This document shows, piece by piece, positions 23,543-32,342 of a stretch of DNA of 34,741 nucleotides. The stretch is from Myxococcales bacterium (lineage in GTDB: Bacteria; Myxococcota_A; UBA9160; UBA4427). The stretch covers positions 1 to 34,741 of the forward strand of contig JAAZXM010000042.1 in NCBI GenBank assembly GCA_014240165.1. Reading direction: 5' to 3'. The stretch's first letter is position 1. Each line of letters starts with the position of its first letter. The notes below the pieces were generated by a model. It worked only from the letters and a program-made list of their open reading frames with translations. It was not told the DNA's origin and made no database searches. The position numbers and the translations under genes are program-made.

Positions 23543-25945
23543 ATGGCAAAATCAGACGCCGATCACGGACCCCTGGCGGGCTGGCGCGTCATCGATCTAT
23601 CCGGCGAGATCGCCGGGCCCTATTGCAGCAAACTCCTGGCCGACGCCGGCGCCGACGTAATCAAGGTCGAAGACCCGGACGGCGATCCCCTACGGCGCTG
23701 GACCGCGTGCGGCCATGCCCTGGCGGAGGACGAGGACGGGGTTCTCTTTCAATTCCTGAACACCTCCAAGCGCGCCATCAGCCTGGACCCCTTCGAGGCC
23801 GAGAACAGGGAGACGATCATTGCCCTGGCCGCCGGAGCGGACCTGCTGATCGAGAGCTTTGGGCCCGGCGGCCTGGACGCCCGCGGCCTCTCGGTGGAGA
23901 CCCTCCAACGCGAGAACCCCGCGCTCTCGGTGATCTCCATTTCGCCCTGGGGCCTCGAGGGGCCCGATGCCGAGCAACCCGCCACGGAGTTCACGCTTCA
24001 GGCCGCCACGGGCTCCATCGCCTACCGAGGCCTGCCCGACCGCAAACCCGTGGCCTCGGGCGGCCGAATCGGTGAGTGGGCCGCGGGCAGTTTCGCGGCG
24101 CCCGCCGCCATCTGCGCCGGGCTGTCGGCGCGCAAGACCGGCCGGGGGCAGCACGTGGACCTCTCGATCTTCGAGAGCATGCTGATCTCGCTCACGGTCT
24201 ACCACGACCTGAACAGCCAATGGGTTCCCGGCCCCCTGGCGCGGAGCATCGAGATCCCCTCCATCGAGCCCGCCGCGGACGGCTACGTGGGCTATTGCGT
24301 GATCACCGGCCAACAGTGGACAGATTTCTGCGCCATGCTCGGGCGGCAGGATATTGCCGAGGATGCTCGCTTCCTCGACGGCCGAGCCCGCATGGAACAC
24401 ATCGATTTCATGCAGAGCATGATTCAGGACTGGACCCGGGAGCGCAGCGTTGACGAGTTGATCGAATTGGCGGGTCTGCTGCGCATCCCCGCCGCGGAGA
24501 TCGGCAACGGCCAAACCCTCCCGGGCATGGACCAGATGCAGGCGCGAGGCGTCTTCAGCCCGGGGCCCTCGGGCGTCATCCAGCCCCGCCCTCCCTATCT
24601 CCTGAGCCAATGCCCTTCGCGGCCATTCACGCCCTCACCGCGCCCCAACGAACACGCCGAGGCCATTCGCAAAGAAGCCGCCACGGAGCGCAAACCCGCG
24701 GCCTCGGCCGAACCCGGCGCCAACCCCCTCCCCCTGGACGGGATCCGGGTCGTGGATCTCACGGCTTTTTGGGCCGGCCCGGTGGCCGCCGCCTACCTGG
24801 CCGATATGGGGGCGGACGTGGTGAAGGTCGAGTCCATTCATCGGCCCGATGGAATGCGCTTTGCCGGCGCCATTCCGAACGAAGAACTCTGGGAGTGGTC
24901 GCCAGTCTTTCACGGCGCAAACCCGGGCAAGCGCGGAATCACCTTGGGCATGGACAGCGAAGAAGGCATGGGCCTGCTCCGCCGCCTGATCGCGGGCGCA
25001 GACGTTTTGATCGAAAACTTCTCGGCCCGGGTGCTCGAGAATTTCGGCCTGGGCTGGGACGATGTCCGGAAGATCAACCCCAACATCATCATGGTGCGCA
25101 TGCCCGCCTTCGGCCTCGACGGCCCTTGGCGTGACCGCCCGGGCTTCGCCATGACGGTGGAGCAGGTGAGCGGGCTCGCCTGGCTCACCGGCTACAAAGA
25201 TCTGCCGTTGGTCGTACGCGGCGCCTGCGATCCCATTGGGGGGATGCACGCGGTCTTCGCCCTGCTGCTCGCCCTCGAGCACCGCCGGCAGACCGGCGAG
25301 GGGCAGCTGGTCGAACTCCCCCTGGTAGAGGTCGCGATCAACATCGCCGCCCAGCAGGTCATGGAATACGCCGCCTACGGCGAACTCCTCACCCGAGACG
25401 AAAACCGGGGGCCGGTCTCGGCGCCCCAAGGCGTCTACCCCACCGCCGACCCCGAAGAACTGATCGCCGTGGCGATCCCCAGCGACGCCCATTGGCGCTC
25501 GCTCCGCGCGCTGATGGGCGAACCCGAATGGGCCTCCGACCCGGCGCTCGACTCCGCCCCGGGTCGCCGCGCGCGCCACGACGCGGTGGACGCGGGTCTC
25601 GAAGACTGGCTGGCGGGCCAATCCCGCGCCGCCATTCTCGAGCGGCTCCTCGCCGCGGGCATCCCCGCATCCGAGGTCATCAACGCCCACGCCCTGATGC
25701 CCAATCGCCAATTGGAGGCCCGAGGGTTCTTCCAGACCCTGGAACATCCCCGTTCGGGCAAGGTCCGCTACCCGGGCTGGCCGATGGCGTTTTCGGGGCT
25801 TCCCCGCGCCCTGCACCGCCGGCCCCCGCCCACCCTCGGCCAACACAACGACGAGATCCTGGGCGACGAGTTGGGCCTGGACTCCGATGAACTCGCGCGA
25901 CTACGCAAGGAAAAGATCATTGGCGAACGCCCTTCATTCATGTAG
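23543..25945 (+). CDS. Two-domain CaiB/BaiF (family III) CoA-transferase
   Basis: This is an 800-residue fusion of two family III CoA-transferase domains (about 10-370 and 395-790) joined by a Pro/Ala-rich linker. Such enzymes move CoA between carboxylic acids through an aspartyl-CoA intermediate. Domain 2 has the catalytic Asp563 in 'ACDPIGGMHAVF' with 'TGEGQLVELPLVE' after it. At the equivalent place domain 1 reads 'RIGEWAAGSFAAP' (Glu178), followed by 'TGRGQHVDLS'. Both domains keep the start signature 'VIDLSGEIAGPYCSKLLADAGADVIKVE' or 'VVDLTAFWAGPVAAAYLADMGADVVKVE'. The ATG at 23543 follows AAAGGAAA. It is co-oriented with the ligase 68 nt upstream, consistent with joint activation and transfer of an acid. 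The substrate is unknown. Confidence 0.94.
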   Translation: MAKSDADHGPLAGWRVIDLSGEIAGPYCSKLLADAGADVIKVEDPDGDPLRRWTACGHALAEDEDGVLFQFLNTSKRAISLDPFEAENRETIIALAAGADLLIESFGPGGLDARGLSVETLQRENPALSVISISPWGLEGPDAEQPATEFTLQAATGSIAYRGLPDRKPVASGGRIGEWAAGSFAAPAAICAGLSARKTGRGQHVDLSIFESMLISLTVYHDLNSQWVPGPLARSIEIPSIEPAADGYVGYCVITGQQWTDFCAMLGRQDIAEDARFLDGRARMEHIDFMQSMIQDWTRERSVDELIELAGLLRIPAAEIGNGQTLPGMDQMQARGVFSPGPSGVIQPRPPYLLSQCPSRPFTPSPRPNEHAEAIRKEAATERKPAASAEPGANPLPLDGIRVVDLTAFWAGPVAAAYLADMGADVVKVESIHRPDGMRFAGAIPNEELWEWSPVFHGANPGKRGITLGMDSEEGMGLLRRLIAGADVLIENFSARVLENFGLGWDDVRKINPNIIMVRMPAFGLDGPWRDRPGFAMTVEQVSGLAWLTGYKDLPLVVRGACDPIGGMHAVFALLLALEHRRQTGEGQLVELPLVEVAINIAAQQVMEYAAYGELLTRDENRGPVSAPQGVYPTADPEELIAVAIPSDAHWRSLRALMGEPEWASDPALDSAPGRRARHDAVDAGLEDWLAGQSRAAILERLLAAGIPASEVINAHALMPNRQLEARGFFQTLEHPRSGKVRYPGWPMAFSGLPRALHRRPPPTLGQHNDEILGDELGLDSDELARLRKEKIIGERPSFM

Positions 25946-25960
25946 GCCATGTAGGCGTTC

Positions 25961-26824
25961 GTGTCGCCGGATTCCGGTCGCCTTGGCTATCGTGAACGGG
26001 TGACGCTTCGCGAATCCACACTCGGCGCCCTTTTCCTGCTCGTGCTGCTTGTGCTGGCGCCCCCAGCCACGCCCGCCAGCGAAGAAAAGCCCGCCTACCA
26101 GGTGGCCTACGACAGCTATAAGACCGCGCTCCTCGAGCGCGATTTCGAAACCGCGCTGATCCACGCCCGCAAGAGCCATACCCTGGCGGTGGAAGCCATC
26201 GGGCTGCGGAGTCCGCAAACCGGCGTCCTCGCGTATAACCTGGGCGCGGTCCGCTTCAGCCTAAAGCGCTATCGCGACGCCGTGCCCGCCCTCGAGGAAG
26301 CCCTCGCCACCTACACCGCGAACAACGGGCCGGCCTCGGAAAAAAATTTTCTGCCCCTGCGCAAACTCGGCCAGACCCACCTCGAATTGGAAAACTGGGA
26401 GACAGCCGAGCGCCATTTGGTACGCGCCATGGGGATCGTCGAAGAAACCCGTGGACGGACAGACCCCCAGATCACCGAGATCCTGCTGGACCTGACCGAG
26501 ATCGCCCGCAATCTCGACCATGCCAAGCGCATGCGGAGCTATGCCATGCGCGCCCTCTACAACCTGCACCAGGGCGAGAACCCCAAGGCCCTGGAGGTGG
26601 GTCATGTCTACGTGAGCCTGGCCACGGCCGAGATGCTCCTGGGCAATGCCAGCGGAACGAATAAAAGCCTCGACCGGGCCATCGCCATCTACGAAATCCA
26701 TCTGACCCTTGAGGATCCGGAACTGAGAGCGCTCTACGCCTTCGCGGCCGACGCTTTCGACCAGACCGGAAGAGAGAGCGCCGCGCGCAAATACCGACGA
26801 CGGCTCAAGGAAGACGAAGGCTAG
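25961..26824 (+). CDS. Exported TPR-repeat protein
   Basis: This protein of up to 287 residues has a signal peptide (hydrophobic run LGALFLLVLLVLAP, likely cleavage near PATPAS) and no lipobox Cys, so it is probably periplasmic. The mature part is helical and shows TPR-like 34-residue units: 'YQVAYDSYKTALLERDFETALIHARKSHTLAVEAIG', 'GVLAYNLGAVRFSLKRYRDAVPALEEALATY', 'LRKLGQTHLELENWETAERHLVRAM' and later ones. The start is uncertain: GTG at 25961 or GTG at 26000, the second giving a more compact signal peptide. Neither has a strong ribosome site. It begins 15 nt after the CoA-transferase stop and ends 21 nt before autotransporter 2, so the pair is likely co-expressed. Confidence 0.85.
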   Translation: MSPDSGRLGYRERVTLRESTLGALFLLVLLVLAPPATPASEEKPAYQVAYDSYKTALLERDFETALIHARKSHTLAVEAIGLRSPQTGVLAYNLGAVRFSLKRYRDAVPALEEALATYTANNGPASEKNFLPLRKLGQTHLELENWETAERHLVRAMGIVEETRGRTDPQITEILLDLTEIARNLDHAKRMRSYAMRALYNLHQGENPKALEVGHVYVSLATAEMLLGNASGTNKSLDRAIAIYEIHLTLEDPELRALYAFAADAFDQTGRESAARKYRRRLKEDEG

Positions 26825-26845
26825 ACAACCGGAGGAATTCCGAGA

Positions 26846-29800
26846 ATGACGAGCTTGCCTTCGTGGCGTCGCCTGGCCTCATGCGGTGCCATGGCCCTGG
26901 TCTGCCTGATGGCGCCGAACCCGGGCGCCGCCCAGGAACAGGAACCCGACCCCGACATCTTCGGGGTGACCAATAACGGCCGAGAGATCCCCGGCAGCCT
27001 GGACGTCGCCATCGAGGCTGCCAACGACGGAAGCAATACGGCGAACGTCATCCAATTCGTCGCGGGACTCGTAGATCAAACCTTGACTCTGACAACAGAG
27101 CCCGTGCTTCCGGCCATCAACATGCCCGCCGCGGACCCCGCGGATCCCGAGACCGAACGCAGCGTCGACCTGGATGCCACCGAGGCGACGAATTTCGAGA
27201 TCCGGAGCGCCACGGATGTCGGAGAAAACTTCACCCTGCTCCACGTGGCGTCGGGCACCGCGACGCTGGTCAACCTCGACATCCAGAGCGGGGCGGAAGA
27301 CGAGGAGGGGGAGATCTTGCGCGGCCAATTCCTCGTGGACGAAGGCGCGGCCCTGGGCTTTCGCTACGAGGGGGCCCGCCTGGTCGAGGAAAACATCATG
27401 GGTGACGGCAAGGTCATCAAGGAGGGCGCTGAAACCCTGCGCCTGCTCGGGGAAAACAACTACCTCGGAGGCACCGAGATCAAGGAAGGTGAACTGCTCG
27501 GCAACCAGAATTCGCTGCGGGGCGACTTCGTGGTGGAAAAAGACGCCCGACTCACCTTCGAGGACACCAGCGAAACCGCGACCCACCTTTACGGCGGCGC
27601 GATCACGGGTGAAGGCAAGCTCGTCAAGCAGGGCGAACACATCCTACAAGTGCAAACCGGCGGATCGCTCGCCGTCGCCGGGGGCATCGAAATCCAGGCG
27701 GGCACGATCAACGGTGATTCTGAGACCATCTGTGGCGACCCCGAAAACATCTGTGGCGATGTCGTGATCGGCCAGGGCGCCCTTCTCAATCTCGTCCAGA
27801 ACACAGCGGGCGAGTTCACGAGCAATATCACGGGCAGCGGAAAGCTCGAAAAAGGAGGCCTCGGAGATCTCACTCTCTCGGGTACCAACACGTTCAGTGG
27901 CGGCATCGAGGTCGTCACTGGCGTAGTCAAGGGAAACTCCGCGAGCCTCCCGGGCGATATCCAACTCACAGGAAGCACCAGCCGCGTTCATTTCGTTCAG
28001 AGTGAAGAGATCGGCGATGGCACCCATTCGGGCACCATCAGCGGCGACGGCGCGCTGATCAAGTCCGGCCCCCGCACCCTGACCCTGACGGGAACGAGCA
28101 CCTACGCGGGCGATACCGAGATCGAGGATGGCACGCTTCGCGGCGACACCCGAAACCTTGTCGGGGATATCATCCTGCGGTCGGGCACAGCCAGCGTTGA
28201 GTTTTCCGTGAACGACACACAGACTTTCAGCCGCGTCGTAAAGGAAGTGACAACCCTTCCCCAAGGCGGCAATTTCATCAAGTCGGGGAGCGGTGTCCTC
28301 ACCCTGACCCAGCCCCAAACCTACTCCGGCGCGACAGAGATCCGCGCGGGGACGCTGCGCCTCCAGCAAGCATTGTCATCCACTTCCGGCGTCACCGTGG
28401 AGTCGGGAGCGACCCTGGAAAACGCCGCGGTGGCTGGAGACACCTCCATCCGCGGCGACCTCGTGAGCCGCGGCCACCTCGTTCTCGGCGGACTCAACAG
28501 CAGTTTCCGCGTCAACCAGGGCGGGGCTCTCTTCGAAAGCGGTTCGACCCTCGCCGTCCAATTCAACGATCAGGGCTTCGTCTCTGAACTCCGCGTGGAT
28601 AACGCGGCGACCCTCGAGGGCTTGGAAATCATCCTCACGGCGGCCCCCGGAAACTACGACGATCCGCTCACCTATAGCGTGATCTTCGCCTCGGAGTTCG
28701 TCGACGGCTGGCAGGCGTTCACCACCCCCGATTTCGCTTTTCTCGAGATCGGCGACCCCACCGTGGTCGCGGATGGCCCCGACGATTTTCGGCTCACCCT
28801 CACCGTCACGCCGAGCGCAAATTCCCTGGTCAACTTCGCCCAGACCCCCAACCAAAGCGCCACTGCCGCAGCGATGAACGCCGTGCTCGCGTCGGGTTCA
28901 GCGGACGCCGACGAACTCCAGGAAAGTTTCAGCGTACTCAGCGTCGGCCAGGTGCCCGGGGTTCTCGACCAGTTGGCGGGGGAAAGTCTGGGCGCCTTCA
29001 CGAATGTTCGGGAGGCCAACGCCCAGGCCTTCGCCCAGGCGCTCTCCCGGCGTTTCAGCGCCGGAGGCTATGCACCCGGCCCTGTCCCGGGCAGCCGCTT
29101 CGGGCACAGGCTGGAAGAAGCGACCCGAATCCCGGCGGCCGCCGCGGGCGGCGCAGGCGCTGACCCGGCGTATCGCGGGGGCTGGCTCGAAGCCGTCGGC
29201 CTCTTCTCGGACCAGTCGGGTGAGGTCAATGCGTCGGATATCGAGGGCAATAGCGGCGGGCTCAGCGGCGGTTTCGACGCCGGGCTGCCCGGCATCGCCG
29301 GGGCACGCCTGGGCCTGGGTTTCGGCTACACCCGCTACTCGCTGGAGGGCAACCGGGGGCTCAACGCCGACGGCAACACCTACCAGACAGCGCTCTACGC
29401 AAGCTATGAATGGGGCCGCTACCACCTGGGCCTCGCCGGACGCTACGCCTACACAAATATGGAAACCGAGCGCCATATTGCCTTCGAGAATATCGACCGA
29501 CTCGCCACGGCCCGAACCTCGGGCCATGAAGCGGGCTTCCTGCTGGAAGCCGGCGCCCGCCTCGGCGAGCGCACCGCCATTGCCTACCGACCCCTGGTTC
29601 GCCTCCAATACAACCACCTGGACCAGGGATCTCTGCAGGAAACCGGCGCGGGTGACCTCTCCCTCTCGGCGGATTCGCTGAGCGCCGATTCCTGGCAGAC
29701 CACCCTGGGCGCCCAGATCTCCAAACTCTATACCCTGAACGGCGAATTCGGCATGGAACCCGAGTTCAGGGTGGGCTGGACCCACACCTTCGGCGACCTC

Positions 29801-30013
29801 GCCCGCCCGGTGAACACGCGTTTCTACGCGGTCCCGGGGGCCCAACCCTTTGTGACCTACGGGGCGGAGAACGACGCCGACCAGTTATTCGTGGGCGCCG
29901 GCTACCTGATGACCATCGGCGAAATCCCCATGGTGGGGCTCGATTACGATTTCCATGTGGGCGACGGCTATCAACTCCACGTGGTCTCCGCCCAACTCTA
30001 CCTGCGCTGGTAG
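26846..30013 (+). CDS. Autotransporter 2 with PATR-type beta-strand repeats
   Basis: This is a 1055-residue type Va autotransporter. The signal peptide ends near residue 30 (PNPGAAQ). The passenger contains five autotransporter-associated beta-strand repeats at roughly 186-218, 254-286, 330-362, 400-432 and 474-506, with the pattern 'G-x-G-x-L-x-K-x-G-x-x-x-L-x-L-x-G-x-N-x-Y-x-G-x-T-x-I-x-x-G-x-L'. The region 40-150 ('VIQFVAGLVDQTLTL') resembles the start of polymorphic-type beta-helices. A helical linker (about 680-760) precedes the C-terminal barrel (about 775-1055), ending 'AQLYLRW' with an aromatic last residue. The ATG follows GGAGGA by 9 nt. No protease or lipase motif was seen in the passenger. 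Its passenger is not related to that of autotransporter 1 beyond the fold. Confidence 0.94.
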   Translation: MTSLPSWRRLASCGAMALVCLMAPNPGAAQEQEPDPDIFGVTNNGREIPGSLDVAIEAANDGSNTANVIQFVAGLVDQTLTLTTEPVLPAINMPAADPADPETERSVDLDATEATNFEIRSATDVGENFTLLHVASGTATLVNLDIQSGAEDEEGEILRGQFLVDEGAALGFRYEGARLVEENIMGDGKVIKEGAETLRLLGENNYLGGTEIKEGELLGNQNSLRGDFVVEKDARLTFEDTSETATHLYGGAITGEGKLVKQGEHILQVQTGGSLAVAGGIEIQAGTINGDSETICGDPENICGDVVIGQGALLNLVQNTAGEFTSNITGSGKLEKGGLGDLTLSGTNTFSGGIEVVTGVVKGNSASLPGDIQLTGSTSRVHFVQSEEIGDGTHSGTISGDGALIKSGPRTLTLTGTSTYAGDTEIEDGTLRGDTRNLVGDIILRSGTASVEFSVNDTQTFSRVVKEVTTLPQGGNFIKSGSGVLTLTQPQTYSGATEIRAGTLRLQQALSSTSGVTVESGATLENAAVAGDTSIRGDLVSRGHLVLGGLNSSFRVNQGGALFESGSTLAVQFNDQGFVSELRVDNAATLEGLEIILTAAPGNYDDPLTYSVIFASEFVDGWQAFTTPDFAFLEIGDPTVVADGPDDFRLTLTVTPSANSLVNFAQTPNQSATAAAMNAVLASGSADADELQESFSVLSVGQVPGVLDQLAGESLGAFTNVREANAQAFAQALSRRFSAGGYAPGPVPGSRFGHRLEEATRIPAAAAGGAGADPAYRGGWLEAVGLFSDQSGEVNASDIEGNSGGLSGGFDAGLPGIAGARLGLGFGYTRYSLEGNRGLNADGNTYQTALYASYEWGRYHLGLAGRYAYTNMETERHIAFENIDRLATARTSGHEAGFLLEAGARLGERTAIAYRPLVRLQYNHLDQGSLQETGAGDLSLSADSLSADSWQTTLGAQISKLYTLNGEFGMEPEFRVGWTHTFGDLARPVNTRFYAVPGAQPFVTYGAENDADQLFVGAGYLMTIGEIPMVGLDYDFHVGDGYQLHVVSAQLYLRW

Positions 30014-30030
30014 GTCCCGGTCGCCGGGAC
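30014..30030. terminator. Hairpin filling the gap between convergent stop codons
   Basis: The stem GTCCCGG/CCGGGAC has loop TCG. It occupies the entire gap between the TAG of autotransporter 2 and the stop of the minus-strand CoA-transferase, using the first base of the latter. It is a likely shared 3'-end element, without a T-tract. Confidence 0.45.
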
Positions 30031-31235
30031 TAGCCCACGATCCCCTCGGCACGCAGGGCCTCGATCTCCTCTGGACTTCGCCCGAGTTCGCTGAGAATCG
30101 CCTCGCCGTCGGCGCCGTGGGCCGGCGCCATGCTGCGCTGGGTGCAGGGCTGGCCGCCGAAATCCACAGGGGTGGCGGGTAGCAAGGTCGTCCCCTCGCC
30201 ATCGGGCACCTCGACAAAACCGCCCGCGGCATGGGCCTGGGGATCTTGAAGCACGTCCTGCATGGTCTGCACCGGGGCCCACCAAAGGTTCTCTTCGGCA
30301 TCGAAGATCTCGCCCCACTCCTGCCGGGTACGGCTCGCAAAAATTTCGTCGAGCATCGGGATGAGTTCCGGGGCGTTCAGTGCCCGGTCGGCGTCCTCCT
30401 TGAAGCGCGGATCATCCAGCCACTCGGGATGCCCCACCGCCCGGGTCAGGGCGGGCCAATGGCGCGCGCCCTCGAGACCCACCAGCCAGAACCATTTCCC
30501 CTCGCTGTCCTGGTAGCTGTTCATCACGGGGTTGCCCATGGTCTCACGATTGCCCGCGGCCACGTCCACGCCAAAGCGCAAACTCACCGACATGTCGAAG
30601 CTCATGGTGTACATGCCCTCGCGCAGGAGCGAGGTCGAAACCAATTGGCCCTCCCCGGTGCGCTCGCGCTCGTAGAGTGCCGCCGACACGGCCCCCGCCG
30701 CCGCAAGACCCGTATTGTGATCCCCCATGCCGCCGCGCTGAAACGGAGGCGCCTGGCCGGGCAGCATCAAAGAGCCCGCGATGCCCGCGCGACACCAGAA
30801 AGCGGCCACGTCGTAGGCGGCGCGATCGGCATCGGGCCCGTCCAGCCCGTAGCCCGAAATGGACGCATAGATGAGCCGAGGATTGCGCGCCCGGAGCGTG
30901 TCCGGGTCGAGCCCCAAGCGCGCCAATGAGGCCGCGCGCACGTTGCTGACGAAGACGTCCGCATCGTCGATCAACGCGTAGGCCAGGGCCTGGCCCTTGG
31001 GCTGGGCGAGATCGATGACAACGCTGCGTTTGTTGCGGTTGTCGTTCTCGAAGATCGGGTTGAAGGGCATATCGGCGCCGAGCATCTTGTCGAAGAGTCG
31101 CGAGGGATCTCCGACACCCGGCGGCTCGATCTTGATCACGTCGGCACCCCAATCCCCCAAGATGCATCCCGCGGCCGGGCCCGCGACCCAAACCCCCAAC
31201 TCAACAACCTTTACGCCATCCATCGGTCCCGGCAT
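30030..31235 (-). CDS. CaiB/BaiF (family III) CoA-transferase
   Basis: This is a 401-residue single-domain CoA-transferase. It shows 'VKVVELGVWVAGPAAGCILGDWGADVIKIE' at the N-terminus and catalytic Asp172 in 'RGGMGDHNTGLAAAGAV', followed by 'RTGEGQLVSTSLL'. 'FENDNRNKRSVVIDL' is the CoA-contacting segment. I chose the second ATG (31235-31233, MPGPMDGVKV) because GAAAGG lies 6 nt before it; the ATG two codons upstream overlaps that site. It is the last gene of the minus-strand operon, 45 nt after the crotonase stop. CoA donor and acceptor are unknown. A racemase of the same superfamily is a less likely alternative because the DHNTG motif is intact. Confidence 0.93.
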   Translation of the reverse strand: MPGPMDGVKVVELGVWVAGPAAGCILGDWGADVIKIEPPGVGDPSRLFDKMLGADMPFNPIFENDNRNKRSVVIDLAQPKGQALAYALIDDADVFVSNVRAASLARLGLDPDTLRARNPRLIYASISGYGLDGPDADRAAYDVAAFWCRAGIAGSLMLPGQAPPFQRGGMGDHNTGLAAAGAVSAALYERERTGEGQLVSTSLLREGMYTMSFDMSVSLRFGVDVAAGNRETMGNPVMNSYQDSEGKWFWLVGLEGARHWPALTRAVGHPEWLDDPRFKEDADRALNAPELIPMLDEIFASRTRQEWGEIFDAEENLWWAPVQTMQDVLQDPQAHAAGGFVEVPDGEGTTLLPATPVDFGGQPCTQRSMAPAHGADGEAILSELGRSPEEIEALRAEGIVG

Positions 31236-31280
31236 CGTCATCCTTTCAGAAGCAGCGCCCTTCCGGGCGGGATCCTGAGC

Positions 31281-32342
31281 CTACCGATCCCCAGGCCCCT
31301 CGGCATCGGGCGCGATCGCGTCCACCAACCCCCAGGCCAGCGCTGTTTCGGCATCGATGCGCTCGCCGGAAAGGGCCAGCCAGGCGGTGCGTTGCCGGCC
31401 GATGCGCCGGGGCAGACTCACTGTGCCTCCGGCCCCGGGCACGAGCCCCATCGCGACCTCGGGCAATTGGAAGAAACTCTCGGGGTGGGCCGTCACCCGG
31501 GAGACGAAGGCGGGGAGTTCCACTCCGGCACCGATGCACGCACCGTGCACCTCCGCCCGGGCTCGGTCTGCGAGGCGAGACAAAAGCCGGCCCGGGTTGC
31601 GAATGCTCCGCACCGCATGGGCGGTGGCGGGATCCGGAAATGTTCCGAACTCGTCCAGATCGCCGCCGCTGCTAAAGGACGGACCCGCACCGGCGAGCAC
31701 CACTTCTTCGATGCTGTCGTCGCTGAGCGCGAGTTGCAGCCCCTCCACCAGTCCATCGCGCAGCGCCACGCCGAAAGCGTTGTGGCGCTCGGGCCGATTC
31801 AAGGTGAGGCGCAGGGTCGAACCCCGGCGCTCGCTCAGAACCGCGGGTTCGCACGCGTCGTCCCCGGTCCCGGCCGCATGGCCCGCGAGCCAGTCGGCGA
31901 ATTCCGGCCCCGCCTGGAGGGTGGAGTAGACCAGGGATTCGGCGATCAGGCCCTCGTGAATATCCAGTGCGGCGTTGTGGCGCAAAAGCTGAACCAGCGC
32001 CAAGGAGGCCCGGGGATGCGCGCGCACTCGGCCGAGAAGCGCATCGAGACTGGCACCCGCGGAGGGCAGCACGACATCGAAACCCTCTACCAGGGCAGCC
32101 GCGGTCGGGGAGATCTCCGGAGGGCGCAGGGCCAGGGTCGGACACGCGAGTTCGCCAAGAGCCCGGCGCGCCGTCTCTACATGGCCGGGGGCGGGCTGCA
32201 CCCGATCGGACGCCGGCAGGTCGACGATCAGCATTCCCGCGCCGGTGAGCGCGGCGAATTCCTCCTGGGCGTAGGCGGAGCCAAGGGCCTCGATGGCCTC
32301 GGGGAGCGAGAGGAAGCGGGGCTCCTCCGCCGGAACGTTCAC
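31281..32342 (-). CDS. Enoyl-CoA hydratase/isomerase with an N-terminal extra domain
   Basis: This 353-residue protein starts at GTG 32342-32340, overlapping the TGA of the upstream ligase (GTGA), a translational-coupling arrangement. The C-terminal ~190 residues are a crotonase fold: 'LTLNRPERHNAF' (180-190), 'FSSGGDLDEF' for the oxyanion hole, Glu275 in 'GAGVELPAF' and Glu295 in 'LPEVAMGLVPGAGGT', so both catalytic acids are present. The first ~155 residues look like a second, shortened and degenerate crotonase-like half ending in 'EGLIAESLVYSTLQAGPEFADWL', which is a known tail feature of some two-part family members. It probably hydrates or isomerises an enoyl-CoA in the same pathway as its operon partners. 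Confidence 0.9.
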   Translation of the reverse strand: MNVPAEEPRFLSLPEAIEALGSAYAQEEFAALTGAGMLIVDLPASDRVQPAPGHVETARRALGELACPTLALRPPEISPTAAALVEGFDVVLPSAGASLDALLGRVRAHPRASLALVQLLRHNAALDIHEGLIAESLVYSTLQAGPEFADWLAGHAAGTGDDACEPAVLSERRGSTLRLTLNRPERHNAFGVALRDGLVEGLQLALSDDSIEEVVLAGAGPSFSSGGDLDEFGTFPDPATAHAVRSIRNPGRLLSRLADRARAEVHGACIGAGVELPAFVSRVTAHPESFFQLPEVAMGLVPGAGGTVSLPRRIGRQRTAWLALSGERIDAETALAWGLVDAIAPDAEGPGDR

